DNA of 64,000 bases from Paraburkholderia terricola (GCF_900142195.1 NZ_FRAB01000024.1:1-64000), one strand, 5' to 3'. Shown: positions 27,694-36,768, counted from the first letter of the stretch. Notes: generated from the letters alone by a model not told the origin. Translations and numbers: made by a program.

Positions 27694-28104
27694 ATGAAAA
27701 AGACGAAAACCTGTTACCTCACCGAACTCGACGTCGCCCGTCTCGAGAAGCATGCGGCCGCGCCGGGCGCCGACGCGAAAATGCAGGACATGCTCGACGA
27801 CGTGCTGGAACGCGCGGTGATCGTCGACGCCCGCGAGATTCCCGCCAACGTGGTCACGATGAATTCGCAAGCCACGCTGATCGACGAAAGCACTGGCGAG
27901 CACATGACCTGGACCGTCGTCTATCCGCCCAATGCGGATTTCGCGCAGGGCCGCCTGAACGTGTTCTCGCCGGTCGGACTTGCCTTGCTCGGCGCCAAAC
28001 GCGGCGAACGCATCAGCTTCACGCCGCCGAGCGGCACGCCGAAGGTGCTGAAGCTCGACAAAATCCTGTTTCAACCGGAAGCCGCCGACGATTTCACGTT
28101 GTGA
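27694..28104 (+). CDS. rnk: Nucleoside diphosphate kinase regulator Rnk
   Basis: This 136-residue protein has an N-terminal helical Rnk segment and a GreA/GreB C-terminal FKBP-like domain (~50-125; VTMNSQATLIDE, VVYPPNADFAQGRLNVFSPVG, GLALLGAKRGE). Rnk binds RNA polymerase and affects nucleotide pools. GGAG precedes the ATG. It is a single gene upstream of the thiC riboswitch. Confidence 0.92.
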   Translation: MKKTKTCYLTELDVARLEKHAAAPGADAKMQDMLDDVLERAVIVDAREIPANVVTMNSQATLIDESTGEHMTWTVVYPPNADFAQGRLNVFSPVGLALLGAKRGERISFTPPSGTPKVLKLDKILFQPEAADDFTL

Positions 28105-28263
28105 TTTCATGTTGTAAGCGGCACGCGTGCGAGGCGCCACTGTTGCGCCGCATCATGTCCAGCCGCGCGGCGGTCTTCATGGAATAGTACGCCGCCGACC
28201 GGCGTTCGAATTATCGAGACGGTTGCCAAGCAGCGCTCGCGCAGTGTATTGTGTGCGCTGCTA

Positions 28264-28366
28264 ACGCGGGGGTCCTGCGTCGCACGGAGGTTGGAGGTCC
28301 GTGTTGCGTGGGTGAGAAATACCCTTTGAACCTGATCTGGATAATGCCAGCGCAGGGAAGCGTACG
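28264..28366 (+). ncRNA. TPP riboswitch (THI element)
   Basis: The conserved cores are in order: CGGGGGTCC at the 5' side; a long P3 arm (TGCGTCGCACGGA with TCCGTGTTGCGTG); GGGTGAGAAATACCC forming P2 and the pyrimidine-sensing loop; GAACCTGATCTGGATAATG; and CCAGCGCAGGGAAGC. It ends about 125 bases before the thiC start. In this family thiamine pyrophosphate binding shuts down expression of the downstream gene. Confidence 0.97.
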
Positions 28367-28492
28367 GATTTCGCAGCGGGTCTGGTTTCATTTCTCGCGA
28401 TTTCCGACGACATTCATCTCATCTCCTGCTTAGCGGCCCCACATTGCCTTGCATGGGACCAGCGCCAACTCTGGTCGACACAGGAGATAAGC

Positions 28493-30424
28493 ATGAACGC
28501 CAATCCGAAGTTCCTTTCCGCCGACGCCCACGTCGATGCCGCCGCTGTCGCGCCGCTGCCGAATTCGCGCAAGGTCTACGTGACCGGCTCGCGGCCCGAC
28601 ATCCGCGTGCCGATGCGTGAGATCTCCCAGGCCGATACGCCGGACAGTTTCGGCGGCGAGAAAAATCCGCCGGTCTATGTCTACGACACGTCGGGCCCCT
28701 ACTCCGATCCTGAGGCGAAGATCGACATTCGCGCCGGTCTGCCCGCGCTGCGTCAAGCCTGGATCGAAGAGCGCGGCGACACCGAAGCGCTGACGGGTCT
28801 CACGAGCGACTACGGCCGCGAACGCGCCGCCGATCCCGCCACCGCCGAGTTGCGCTTCCAGGGCCTGCACCGCACGCCGCGCCGCGCCAAGGCGGGCGCC
28901 AACGTGTCGCAGATGCACTACGCGCGTCGCGGCATCATCACGCCGGAAATGGAATACATCGCGATTCGCGAGAACCAGCAGCGCGCCGCCTATCTGGAAA
29001 GCCTGAAGACGAGCGGCCCGAACGGCGAAAAACTCGCCGCGATGATGGGCCGCCAGCATCCGGGCCAGGCGTTCGGCGCGAGCGCGTTCGGCCCCGACGG
29101 TCTGAAGGAGATCACGCCCGAATTCGTGCGCGAGGAAGTCGCCCGCGGCCGCGCGATCATTCCGAACAACATCAATCACCCGGAAAGCGAGCCGATGATC
29201 ATCGGCCGCAACTTCCTCGTGAAGGTGAACGCGAACATCGGCAACTCGGCGGTGACGTCGTCGATCGGCGAGGAAGTCGACAAGATGACCTGGGCGATCC
29301 GCTGGGGCGGCGACACGGTGATGGATCTGTCCACCGGCAAGCACATTCACGAAACGCGCGAGTGGATCATCCGCAACTCGCCGGTGCCGATCGGCACGGT
29401 GCCGATCTATCAGGCGCTGGAAAAGGTCAACGGCAAGGCCGAGGATCTGACCTGGGAAATCTTCCGCGACACGCTGATCGAGCAGGCCGAGCAAGGCGTC
29501 GACTACTTCACGATCCATGCGGGCGTGCGTCTGCAATACGTGCCGCTCACGGCCAGGCGCATGACGGGCATCGTCTCGCGCGGCGGCTCGATCATGGCGA
29601 AGTGGTGCCTCGCGCATCACAAGGAAAGCTTCCTGTACGAGCATTTCGAAGACATCTGCGAAATCATGAAGGCGTACGACGTGGCCTTCTCGCTCGGCGA
29701 CGGCCTGCGTCCCGGCTCGATCTACGACGCGAACGACGAAGCGCAACTGGGCGAACTCAAGACGCTCGGCGAACTCACGCAGATCGCGTGGAAGCACGAC
29801 GTGCAGACGATGATCGAAGGCCCCGGCCACGTGCCGATGCAGCTGATCAAGGAGAACATGGACCTGCAACTGGAATGGTGCGACGAAGCGCCGTTCTACA
29901 CGCTCGGACCGTTGACCACCGACATCGCGCCCGGCTACGACCACATCACGTCGGGCATCGGCGCGGCGATGATCGGCTGGTTCGGCACCGCCATGCTTTG
30001 CTACGTCACCCCGAAGGAACACCTCGGGTTGCCGAACAAGGACGACGTGAAGACCGGCATCATCACGTACAAGCTCGCCGCGCACGCCGCCGATCTGGCG
30101 AAGGGCCATCCGGGCGCGCAGGTGCGTGACAACGCGTTGTCGAAGGCGCGCTTCGAATTCCGCTGGGAAGATCAGTTCAACCTCGGTCTCGATCCGGACA
30201 AGGCGCGCGAATTCCACGATGAAACGCTGCCGAAGGATTCGGCCAAGGTCGCGCACTTCTGTTCGATGTGCGGCCCGCACTTCTGTTCGATGAAGATCAC
30301 GCAGGACGTGCGCGAATTCGCGGCGCAGCAAGGCGTCACCGACGACGAAGCGCTGAAGAAAGGCATGGAAGTGAAGTCGATCGAGTTCATGAAGAAAGGC
30401 GCTGAGATTTATCAGCGGCAGTAA
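28493..30424 (+). CDS. thiC: Phosphomethylpyrimidine synthase ThiC
   Basis: This 643-residue radical-SAM enzyme converts aminoimidazole ribotide to hydroxymethylpyrimidine phosphate for thiamine synthesis. Its C-terminal 4Fe-4S ligands are C590, C593 and C598 (FCSMCGPHFCSM). Conserved segments include VNANIGNSAV, FTIHAGV and EGPGHVPM. Length and sequence are typical of proteobacterial ThiC. CAGGAG precedes the ATG. It is controlled by the TPP riboswitch upstream and followed by a terminator; no other thi gene is adjacent. Confidence 0.98.
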   Translation: MNANPKFLSADAHVDAAAVAPLPNSRKVYVTGSRPDIRVPMREISQADTPDSFGGEKNPPVYVYDTSGPYSDPEAKIDIRAGLPALRQAWIEERGDTEALTGLTSDYGRERAADPATAELRFQGLHRTPRRAKAGANVSQMHYARRGIITPEMEYIAIRENQQRAAYLESLKTSGPNGEKLAAMMGRQHPGQAFGASAFGPDGLKEITPEFVREEVARGRAIIPNNINHPESEPMIIGRNFLVKVNANIGNSAVTSSIGEEVDKMTWAIRWGGDTVMDLSTGKHIHETREWIIRNSPVPIGTVPIYQALEKVNGKAEDLTWEIFRDTLIEQAEQGVDYFTIHAGVRLQYVPLTARRMTGIVSRGGSIMAKWCLAHHKESFLYEHFEDICEIMKAYDVAFSLGDGLRPGSIYDANDEAQLGELKTLGELTQIAWKHDVQTMIEGPGHVPMQLIKENMDLQLEWCDEAPFYTLGPLTTDIAPGYDHITSGIGAAMIGWFGTAMLCYVTPKEHLGLPNKDDVKTGIITYKLAAHAADLAKGHPGAQVRDNALSKARFEFRWEDQFNLGLDPDKAREFHDETLPKDSAKVAHFCSMCGPHFCSMKITQDVREFAAQQGVTDDEALKKGMEVKSIEFMKKGAEIYQRQ

Positions 30425-30496
30425 GCGTCGAAGGAAACAGAGCGGAGCGGCGCGCGCGCGTCGTTCCCAGCGTCGACGCGCTGCATCGCAGCATCG

Positions 30497-30519
30497 AAGC
30501 CCGCCGCTGGCGGGCTTTT
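30497..30519 (+). terminator. Rho-independent terminator after thiC
   Basis: A 9-bp stem AAGCCCGCC / GGCGGGCTT with a GCT loop is followed by a short T run (30516-30519). Confidence 0.85.
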
Positions 30520-30718
30520 GCATTGGCGCGCGCGGCAGGCACGCGTCATGCTGGACATGGGGAAACATTTGATTACGAAACCGGCAGTCCGCTGACAAGC
30601 GCACACATCTGGATACGGGCTGCGGCGATAAGATCAAATGCAAGGACGGGGAGAACCGTTCATTTCCGAATAACGGCTTCGAAATTCGTTTCGGACCTCA
30701 GTCAGGGGAGTAGACATC

Positions 30719-30931
30719 ATGAAAACGATTCGTCGGATGGGCACCTTCGCAACCATTGTCGCGGTCGTCGCGAGCCTCACCGCGTGTGAAGGCATGACCA
30801 CGCGTCAACGGGATACGGCAATCGGCGCGGGCGTGGGCGGCGTCGCGGGCGCGGCGATCGGCGGCAACGCGCTGTCGACACTGGGCGGCGCGGCAGTCGG
30901 CGGCGTGATTGGCAACCAGGTTGGCAAGTGA
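30719..30931 (+). CDS. Glycine-zipper lipoprotein (OsmB-like)
   Basis: This 70-residue protein has lipobox LTAC (Cys 23), then MTTRQRDTAIGAGVGG. A glycine zipper follows with repeated GxxxG spacing (GGVAGAAIGG, GGAAVGGVIGNQVGK). It resembles OsmB and other small osmotically induced outer-membrane lipoproteins. AGGGGAG precedes the ATG. It is a single gene. Confidence 0.88.
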   Translation: MKTIRRMGTFATIVAVVASLTACEGMTTRQRDTAIGAGVGGVAGAAIGGNALSTLGGAAVGGVIGNQVGK

Positions 30932-30967
30932 GCGACGCTCGTGCGTCGAGTAAATGGCTTGGGTTGA

Positions 30968-30998
30968 ACGCGGGCGGGGCTGAAGAATCCGCCCGCGT
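30968..30998 (+). terminator. Putative terminator hairpin
   Basis: A 10-bp perfect stem (ACGCGGGCGG / CCGCCCGCGT) lies about 35 bases past the glycine-zipper gene. It has no real T run, so intrinsic termination is uncertain. Confidence 0.4.
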
Positions 30999-31183
30999 CT
31001 GATTTGCGAAGCGCTTTTGAGGAGACGAGCGTCGTCTCCAGTCAAGCCGCTTCGTCACATCGCCTCGCAGCAACGAGGCGAAATACGCCGTTACGGTTTC
31101 GCAATCCGGTTATCGCGTGGGCAGCGTAAGCTCATGGCGTTACGCCCCGAACGGGGGCGTCGGATGCAAACCAGGAGCGCGTC

Positions 31184-31666
31184 ATGAAGTCCCGCGTCAC
31201 TAATCCTCTCGGTGCGATCGGCCAGCGGCCGCCGCGCAGCCTGTTCCGTCTTCCGCGAACGGGACTCGCGCTCGGCGCCGCCGCGTGTGCGCTGGCTTTG
31301 TCCGGTTGCTATTACCCCTACGGCTACTATCCGGCGTACTACCCGTACTACGCGACAGTGCCGGCCACGATGGCGCAACGCGAAGTGCCGCTCGGCACCG
31401 TCGGCGACTCGGCCAGCCAGCCGCAACAGACCGAGCCGGCGCAACAAGGGCAAGCCGGACCGCCGAGCTCGCCGCCCGCCTATGTGGTCGCCCAGCCGCC
31501 CGTGTACGTCGCGCCGGCTTATCCCGCTTACTATCCGGCGCCTGTGTATCCTGCGTATCCCGCCTATTACGGATACGGCTACCCAGGCTGGTACGCGCCT
31601 TCGCTGTCGATCGGCTTCGGCTGGGGTTGGGGCGGGCATCGCGGCGGACGCGGCTACCATCACTGA
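31184..31666 (+). CDS. Tyr/Pro-rich lipoprotein of unknown function
   Basis: This 160-residue protein has a signal peptide ending in lipobox LSGC (Cys 42). It then becomes low-complexity: YYPYGYYPAYYPYY, a Gln/Pro linker, repeated PAYPAYY/YPAPVYPAY units and a Gly/His-rich tail. I do not recognise a domain. It is probably an outer-membrane lipoprotein with an extended surface. AGGAG precedes the ATG. No partner is obvious. Confidence 0.75.
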   Translation: MKSRVTNPLGAIGQRPPRSLFRLPRTGLALGAAACALALSGCYYPYGYYPAYYPYYATVPATMAQREVPLGTVGDSASQPQQTEPAQQGQAGPPSSPPAYVVAQPPVYVAPAYPAYYPAPVYPAYPAYYGYGYPGWYAPSLSIGFGWGWGGHRGGRGYHH

Positions 31667-31904
31667 ACGAATGCGCGGTGCGAGGCGTCGGTGTTTCGCC
31701 TGTGCATGGTCGAAGTCGCAATTTTTCTCACATCAGCGTGAAAATTGCTCGCTTGGTGCGCGTCCGCCACGGCGCTTACGATGACATCCGTCAGACGCCT
31801 TTATTCCCGAATCTTGCCGTTTCATTCCAGCATGAAACGTTTCGCGCGATTGCGCTGCTACGATGCATTGACGTCTCGACTCAACCGCGCGCGGCGCCCT
31901 CCCG

Positions 31905-32831
31905 ATGAATACTAAAAACCTGCTGCAGTTGCTTATCCTCGCCGCCCTCTGGGGCGCATCGTTTCTGTTCATTCGCGTCGGCGTGACCGACTTCGGCGTC
32001 GCGCCGTTGATGGCGCTGCGCGTCGGCATCGGCGCGGCCTTTCTAGCGGTCGTGCTGATCGCTCGGCGGCCGCTGGCTCAATCGGCGACGATCCTGCGCA
32101 CCCGCGCCTTTCCGCTGCTGGTGGTCGGCATTCTGAATTCGGCGGCGCCGTTCTGCCTGTTCGCGTATGCCGAGTTGACGTTGTCGGCGGGCGTCACGTC
32201 GGTGATCAACGCGACCACGCCGCTGTGGGGCGCGCTGGTCGCCTTTCTCTGGCTGCGTGATCGCCTGAGCGCGCTGCGCACGCTCGGCCTCGTGATCGGC
32301 TTTCTCGGCGTATTGATGCTCGTCTGGGATCAGATCGCCACGCCGAACGGCTCGGCGGCCACGCCGCTCAGCACCGCGCTCGCGGCCGGCGCGGCGCTCG
32401 GCGCAACCTTGCTGTATGGCATTGCCGCCAACTACACGAAACGCCATCTGACCGGCGTCGACGCGCTGACCGTCGCCACCGGCACGATGACCGGCGCGAC
32501 CATCGTATTGCTGCCCCTTGCCGTCATCTACTGGCCGGCCGCGCCGGTCTCGCTGCAGGCTTGGGGCGCGGTGCTTGCGCTCGGGATCGCGTGTACCGGC
32601 GTCGCCTATATGCTGTTCTTTCATTTGATTGCGGTGGCGGGACCGGCGCGCGCGATCACCGTGACCTTCGTGATTCCGATCTTCGGCATTTTGTGGGGGG
32701 CGCTGTTTCTCGGCGAAGGCGTGTCGCCGGGCATGCTGGAAGGCTGCGGGGTGATTCTGGTGGGCACCGCCCTCGCCACGGGCGTGATCAAACGCCTGCC
32801 GTGGATCGGCACACGACGCGCCGACACCTGA
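31905..32831 (+). CDS. EamA-family (DMT superfamily) transporter
   Basis: This 308-residue protein has ten helices in two EamA repeats: LILAALWGASFLFIRVGV, APLMALRVGIGA, INATTPLWGALVAFLWL and TFVIPIFGILWGALFLGE. It is a probable metabolite exporter of unknown substrate. It differs clearly from the EamA gene at 24021 and is not a recent duplicate. It is monocistronic and followed by a structured intergenic region. Confidence 0.9.
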   Translation: MNTKNLLQLLILAALWGASFLFIRVGVTDFGVAPLMALRVGIGAAFLAVVLIARRPLAQSATILRTRAFPLLVVGILNSAAPFCLFAYAELTLSAGVTSVINATTPLWGALVAFLWLRDRLSALRTLGLVIGFLGVLMLVWDQIATPNGSAATPLSTALAAGAALGATLLYGIAANYTKRHLTGVDALTVATGTMTGATIVLLPLAVIYWPAAPVSLQAWGAVLALGIACTGVAYMLFFHLIAVAGPARAITVTFVIPIFGILWGALFLGEGVSPGMLEGCGVILVGTALATGVIKRLPWIGTRRADT

Positions 32832-32926
32832 GCGGCGTTTGGCGCGATGCGTTCCGGGGGCGCTGCTTCTCCCTGATCCGTCCGTCCGGCTCCGCACGCG
32901 GGGACCGAACTAAAGCATCAACAGTA

Positions 32927-33230
32927 GCCCGCACTCCACTGAGTGCGGGCGAAACCGTCGCCCTACGAGGATAGACGACGGGGTCACCGGGGCCGTGCAT
33001 TCGCAGGCCGTCATCGGGCCGGCATCAACTCTGCAGGCGGTGCGGGTCGAACCCGCCGCCACTCGGACCGGGTGGATAACCCGGTCCCGTGGGTCCGGCA
33101 ACGCGCTGCGCGCCATGACGCGCCGCCTCCGAACGATGCCCCGCGCGCTGGTCCCACCTCTAAACGCCGCGCCGCCGGCATGCCGATCGAATTCACCGTT
33201 ACCGCTCGAACGCGACAAAAAGCGCGCATA
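32927..33230 (+). ncRNA. Candidate structured RNA region (four hairpins, no ORF)
   Basis: The 466-base gap 32832-33297 holds several strong foldbacks read rightward. They are a 9-bp stem at 32927-32950, a 6-bp stem at 32955-32981 with GAGGATAG in its loop, a 9-bp bulged stem at 33036-33060, and a perfect 9-bp stem at 33065-33087 with loop GGATA. A terminator-like hairpin follows at 33233-33265. I find no protein-coding signal or clear promoter. An untranslated RNA is possible but unproven; GGA-containing loops are what CsrA/RsmA proteins bind. Confidence 0.3.
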
Positions 33231-33265
33231 AAAAAACCCGCCCGGAATGGTTCCGGGCGGGTTTT
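33229..33265. terminator. Bidirectional terminator between the EamA gene and bamC
   Basis: CCCGCCCGGAA (33237-33247), a TGG loop, and TTCCGGGCGGG (33251-33261) form an 11-bp stem with A residues on the left and T residues on the right. It can stop the leftward bamC transcript, whose stop is 33 bases away, and any rightward transcript. Confidence 0.92.
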
Positions 33266-33297
33266 CATTCAGGCGCATTTGCCTGCCGCGGCTTCGC

Positions 33298-34530
33298 TCA
33301 GCGCAACTGATCGGCCATCAGACTCATGATCTGGTTGGCCTGCGGGCCGTCCTGGATATTGCCCTTGTCGTCGACCACGGCCACGCGGGTCTCGTTGGGC
33401 GTGATCGCGCGGACGTTCACCAGATACTGCTTGGCCACCTTCTCCTTCTTGCCGTGGAAGACCTGGCTCCAGAAGCCCTGCTCCGCCGACGTCATATCCT
33501 TCGGATCGACGTAGCGCACGAAGTACAGGCCACGCGTCAGATCGCGATCGTCGACGGTGAAGTTGCTGCGATCCAGCGCGAGACCCACGCGCAACCAGGC
33601 ACGGTCATACGGCTCGCCGAGCGTCAATTCGCTGGAGGCGAGCTGCGACGGCGCGTTCGCCGAATCCGGGTCGCGCACCGGCTGCTGCGCCGACAGCGCG
33701 ACGTTTTGCGCCGCCGTAGCCGCGGCCGCCGACTTCGCGCCCGCCGTGGCCGCGCCCGGCGCGGTTTGCGCGCCGGCCGGCGAAACCTCGGCGCTTTGCG
33801 TACCGCCGCCTTGCGCGCGCGAATCGGCCAGCGCGAGCGCCGCCATCAGCCGCTTCAGGTATTCCTGCTCGAGGCCCGGATCGTTCGGCTTGGGTTCCCA
33901 CTTGCTCGAATCGTTATTCGTGCCGGTAAGCGCCTCGCGCATGCCCTTCTGGCTGACGAACACATAGGTGCCGCCGTTCGGCGCGGCTTCGAGACGCGTG
34001 CGGTACTTGTTGCGCTCCGACGTGACGTAGCTGTTGCCCATTGCCTTGGACAGCGTGCTGCGGATCAGGCCGTCGTTGATCTGCGCGTGCGTTTCGTTCC
34101 AGTCGGTCTCCATCACGCCCTTGTCGCGTTGGTCGACCACCAGCAGGAAGCCCTGTTCCTGCCAGAAGCGGCGGATCTGCGGCCACGCCTGTGCGGGCGC
34201 CTTGTTGTCGATCACGAGCCAGCTTTCGGTGCCGTCGCGCTGGATATGCATGCCCTTGACCGGCGGCACGACAGCCACGGCATTGTCCGCCGGCGCTTGC
34301 GCCCGGACCTGCTTGAGCGTGGACAACGAGGTTTCGCCGCCTTGCGGGGGCAAGGAACGCTGATCGGGCGTCTCGTCGATCATGTTCGGCGGTACGGCAA
34401 GTGACACTTGCCTGGACTTCGAGTCGCTCTTGTAGTCGATTTTGGTCGGCGACGAGGTGCCGCAGCCGGCGACCAGCCCGCCTGCCATCAGCATTACTGC
34501 AAACCGCTTGGTAAGACGAAGATCAGTCAT
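33298..34530 (-). CDS. bamC: Outer-membrane protein assembly factor BamC
   Basis: This 410-residue lipoprotein has lipobox VAGC (Cys 23) and an unstructured N-terminal segment, then two helix-grip domains. The first contains IDNKAPAQAWPQIRRFWQEQG and METDWNETHA, characteristic of BamC/NlpB; the second contains ELTLGEPYDRAWLRVGLALDR. An Ala/Gly-rich linker (~235-275) separates them. BamC is part of the BAM complex that inserts beta-barrel proteins. dapA, its usual neighbour, is not adjacent here. A strong terminator follows. Confidence 0.93.
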   Translation of the reverse strand: MTDLRLTKRFAVMLMAGGLVAGCGTSSPTKIDYKSDSKSRQVSLAVPPNMIDETPDQRSLPPQGGETSLSTLKQVRAQAPADNAVAVVPPVKGMHIQRDGTESWLVIDNKAPAQAWPQIRRFWQEQGFLLVVDQRDKGVMETDWNETHAQINDGLIRSTLSKAMGNSYVTSERNKYRTRLEAAPNGGTYVFVSQKGMREALTGTNNDSSKWEPKPNDPGLEQEYLKRLMAALALADSRAQGGGTQSAEVSPAGAQTAPGAATAGAKSAAAATAAQNVALSAQQPVRDPDSANAPSQLASSELTLGEPYDRAWLRVGLALDRSNFTVDDRDLTRGLYFVRYVDPKDMTSAEQGFWSQVFHGKKEKVAKQYLVNVRAITPNETRVAVVDDKGNIQDGPQANQIMSLMADQLR

Positions 34531-34987
34531 GTTCGGGGAATCCTTCCGCTACGCCACGGCAAGTTTCCGTGGATCAACCCAACATTTTACCGATCCCGGC
34601 GAGCCGTGTGCAAAAACCGGGGTTGGCGCGTGAATCGGGCGACCCGCGACGCGCGCCGAAGCCATCGCGGCAAGCCATTTGACGTGCGCGGGATTGCGCC
34701 TCGCCGAAATCCCGCCGCGCAAGAAAAGCCGTCGCTCCACGGTCCCGGGAAGCGCTCGTGCACGCCGCGTTTAACAGTTGACAACATTTCCCAATCGCTT
34801 GTAGGACGCGCTCCTGCTGTCTGTCAGATCATTGTTTTAAAAGGCACTTCCCGCTCACATGGCTGACCATTTCGGGATTGCGTGAAGCGTGCAACGTCGC
34901 GCCAGATAACGATCAGGAAACCTGAGTGTTATCTTGAAATGGAGATCTCAATAAAACTCCAACGCACCCATCGCGAGACGGACAGCC
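34531..34987. other. Intergenic gap with a nested inverted repeat at 34905-34933
   Basis: The 457-base gap between divergent bamC and the DUF2844 gene has no recognised gene. About 55 bases before the DUF2844 start lies GATAAC-ga-TCAGG-aaa-CCTGA-gt-GTTATC, an inverted repeat with 11 pairs and one symmetrical internal mismatch. It could be an operator or an RNA hairpin. Confidence 0.6.
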
Positions 34988-35452
34988 ATGCGAAATCCCC
35001 GTTTTTCCCCGACCTTCACCGCTTTGGCGATGGCGTTCATCGTGTTGTGCGCCAGTGCCGATGCGCAGGCCCAACTAGGCGGCGCGATGCCCCTCGCCGC
35101 GAATTCGACCGGAGCAGCGCCGAAAACATTGCTGAACGGCGCGCTGCGCCTTCGCACATCGACCGACGCCGGCAATACCACCATCAACGAATACGCGACG
35201 AACACCGGCCAGATCATCGCCTACGCGTGGGAAGGTCCAACCATGCCGAATCTGCGCGCGCTGCTCGGCAAGTACGCCGACTCCTACCTGAACGGCGCCG
35301 CCGCGCTGCCGCCCGACGGCAATCTGCACGCCTCGCGGGTGGTGCGGGCGGACGTGATCGTCGAATCGGGCGGCCCGATGCGCGGCTACGTGGGACGCGC
35401 ATGGCTGCCGGCGGCCTTGCCGCCCGGCGTCGTCGCCGACGACATCCGCTGA
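34988..35452 (+). CDS. DUF2844 exported protein
   Basis: This 154-residue protein has a Sec signal peptide (cleavage after ADAQA, ~29) and a DUF2844 domain: LRTSTDAGNTTINEYATNTG, YAWEGPTMPNLRALLGKY, and RGYVGRAWLPAALP. The family is uncharacterised and typically precedes a DUF3443 gene, as here (50 bases). It carries Asn-X-Ser/Thr sequons (NST, NTT). The ribosome site is weak. It is probably co-transcribed with the DUF3443 gene. Confidence 0.85.
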   Translation: MRNPRFSPTFTALAMAFIVLCASADAQAQLGGAMPLAANSTGAAPKTLLNGALRLRTSTDAGNTTINEYATNTGQIIAYAWEGPTMPNLRALLGKYADSYLNGAAALPPDGNLHASRVVRADVIVESGGPMRGYVGRAWLPAALPPGVVADDIR

Positions 35453-35502
35453 AGCACACAAACCATCCGAAAACCGCCTCGACGATCGATCGCCACCACG
35501 CC

Positions 35503-36768
35503 ATGAAGACCTTCTCTCACGTCAGCGCCCTGCTCCTCGTCTGCATCGCACTCGCCGGTTGCGGCGGGGGCGGGGACGGCGGCAGTCCGTCAGCCTCCGC
35601 CGCCCCGGCCAGCAGCCCCGGCGCCGCCAGCGCGCCGGGCGGCGCGGCGCCGTCTCCGGCTTCCGATGCGGGCACGTCCGTGCCGCAGTCGAACGTGCCG
35701 AATGTCCACCCGATCATGGTCACCACCGCGCCGCTTCTCACGCGCAACATGCTGACGACGAGCGTCACCGTCTGCCGGCCCGGCACCGGCAATTGCGCGA
35801 TCATCGACAACATTCAGGTCGACACCGGCTCGCATGGCCTGCGGATTCTCGCCTCGGCGTTGCCGGCGACACTGTCGCTCCCGGTGGTGCCTTCGGGCAA
35901 CGGGATCGCGGGCGAGTGCGCGGTGTTCGGCGGCGGGTACACGTGGGGTGCGGTGCGCAGCGCGGACGTGCGCATGGCCGGCCAACTGGCGGAGTCGATT
36001 CCGCTTCAGTTGATCGCCGATCCGGCGCTGCCCACCGTGCCGACCGACTGCACGGGCTCGGGCCGGGCGATGATGACCGTCGACGGCCTGCGCTCCAACG
36101 GCATTCTCGGCGTAGGCCTGTTCGCCACCGACTGCGGCGGCGGCTGCGTCAGTAGCGCGTTGCCCCGCTGGTATTACAGTTGCGACGCGAGCGGCGCGTG
36201 CCTCGCGAGCGCCCAGGCCCTCGTGCGGCAAGTGACCAATCCGGTCAGCCGCTTCGCGCTCGACAACAACGGCGTGGTGATCGATCTGCCGGCGATACCC
36301 GACGCAGGCGCGCCCACCGTGTCCGGCTCGATGATCTTCGGCATCGGCACCCAGGCGAACAACACGCTCGGCAGCGCGAGCGTCGTCAAGGCGAATTCGC
36401 AGACGGGCTACGTGGTCACCACGAGCGGCGGCCAGAGTTACTCGCAAAGCTATATCGACAGCGGCTCCAACGGTCTCTTTTTTCGCAATACGCAGTTGCC
36501 GCAGTGCGGCTACTGGTACTGCCCAAGCTCGACGCAAACCGCGAGCGCCTCGATTATCGGCACGAATGGCGCCGCGACTCCCACGTCGTTCTCAATCGGC
36601 AACTCGAGCGCATTGTTCGCGTCGTCGAACAACGCCTTCAACAATCTCGCGGGCATCGCCAGCAGCGGCTTCGGCTGGGGCCTGCCGTTCTTTTTCGGAC
36701 GGCGCGTCTACACCGCGATCGCATCGCGTGCGACATCGGCCGGGCCGGGTCCGTACTACGCCTTCTAA
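35503..36768 (+). CDS. DUF3443 lipoprotein with pepsin-like aspartic protease motifs
   Basis: This 421-residue protein has lipobox LAGC (Cys 20), a low-complexity linker to ~65, then a DUF3443 domain. I see a bilobal aspartic-protease pattern: VDTGSHGLRI (D107) and IDSGSNGLFF (D319). A GILGVGLF segment follows the first motif, and a C-terminal GLPFFFGRRVYTAI resembles the closing strand of pepsin-like enzymes. The family is officially of unknown function; the protease reading is my inference from motifs. Multiple cysteines (e.g. 91, 98, 139, 183) may form disulfides. It follows the DUF2844 gene and precedes a glycosyltransferase. Confidence 0.85.
   Translation: MKTFSHVSALLLVCIALAGCGGGGDGGSPSASAAPASSPGAASAPGGAAPSPASDAGTSVPQSNVPNVHPIMVTTAPLLTRNMLTTSVTVCRPGTGNCAIIDNIQVDTGSHGLRILASALPATLSLPVVPSGNGIAGECAVFGGGYTWGAVRSADVRMAGQLAESIPLQLIADPALPTVPTDCTGSGRAMMTVDGLRSNGILGVGLFATDCGGGCVSSALPRWYYSCDASGACLASAQALVRQVTNPVSRFALDNNGVVIDLPAIPDAGAPTVSGSMIFGIGTQANNTLGSASVVKANSQTGYVVTTSGGQSYSQSYIDSGSNGLFFRNTQLPQCGYWYCPSSTQTASASIIGTNGAATPTSFSIGNSSALFASSNNAFNNLAGIASSGFGWGLPFFFGRRVYTAIASRATSAGPGPYYAF

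Noticed and set aside
28430..30643. 737-codon open frame opposite thiC (and similar long frames opposite uvrA, leuA, boxBC and preAT)
   Set aside because: They are antisense shadows of strongly conserved genes, rich in Arg/His/Ala from high-GC codon structure, and match no family.
31718..31748. Imperfect inverted repeat (GCAATTTT ... AAAATTGC) between the Tyr-rich lipoprotein and EamA gene
   Set aside because: The arms need a three-base bulge and there is no adjacent regulator, so it was not called as a site or terminator.
33020..33095. tRNA-like piece (GGTTCGACC-like core on the minus strand) and a near DnaA box in GGTTATCCACC
   Set aside because: The stem around the TTCGA core does not allow a 5-bp T-arm with a 7-base loop, and no acceptor or anticodon arms fit. 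The DnaA-like word is single, imperfect and explained by the hairpin.
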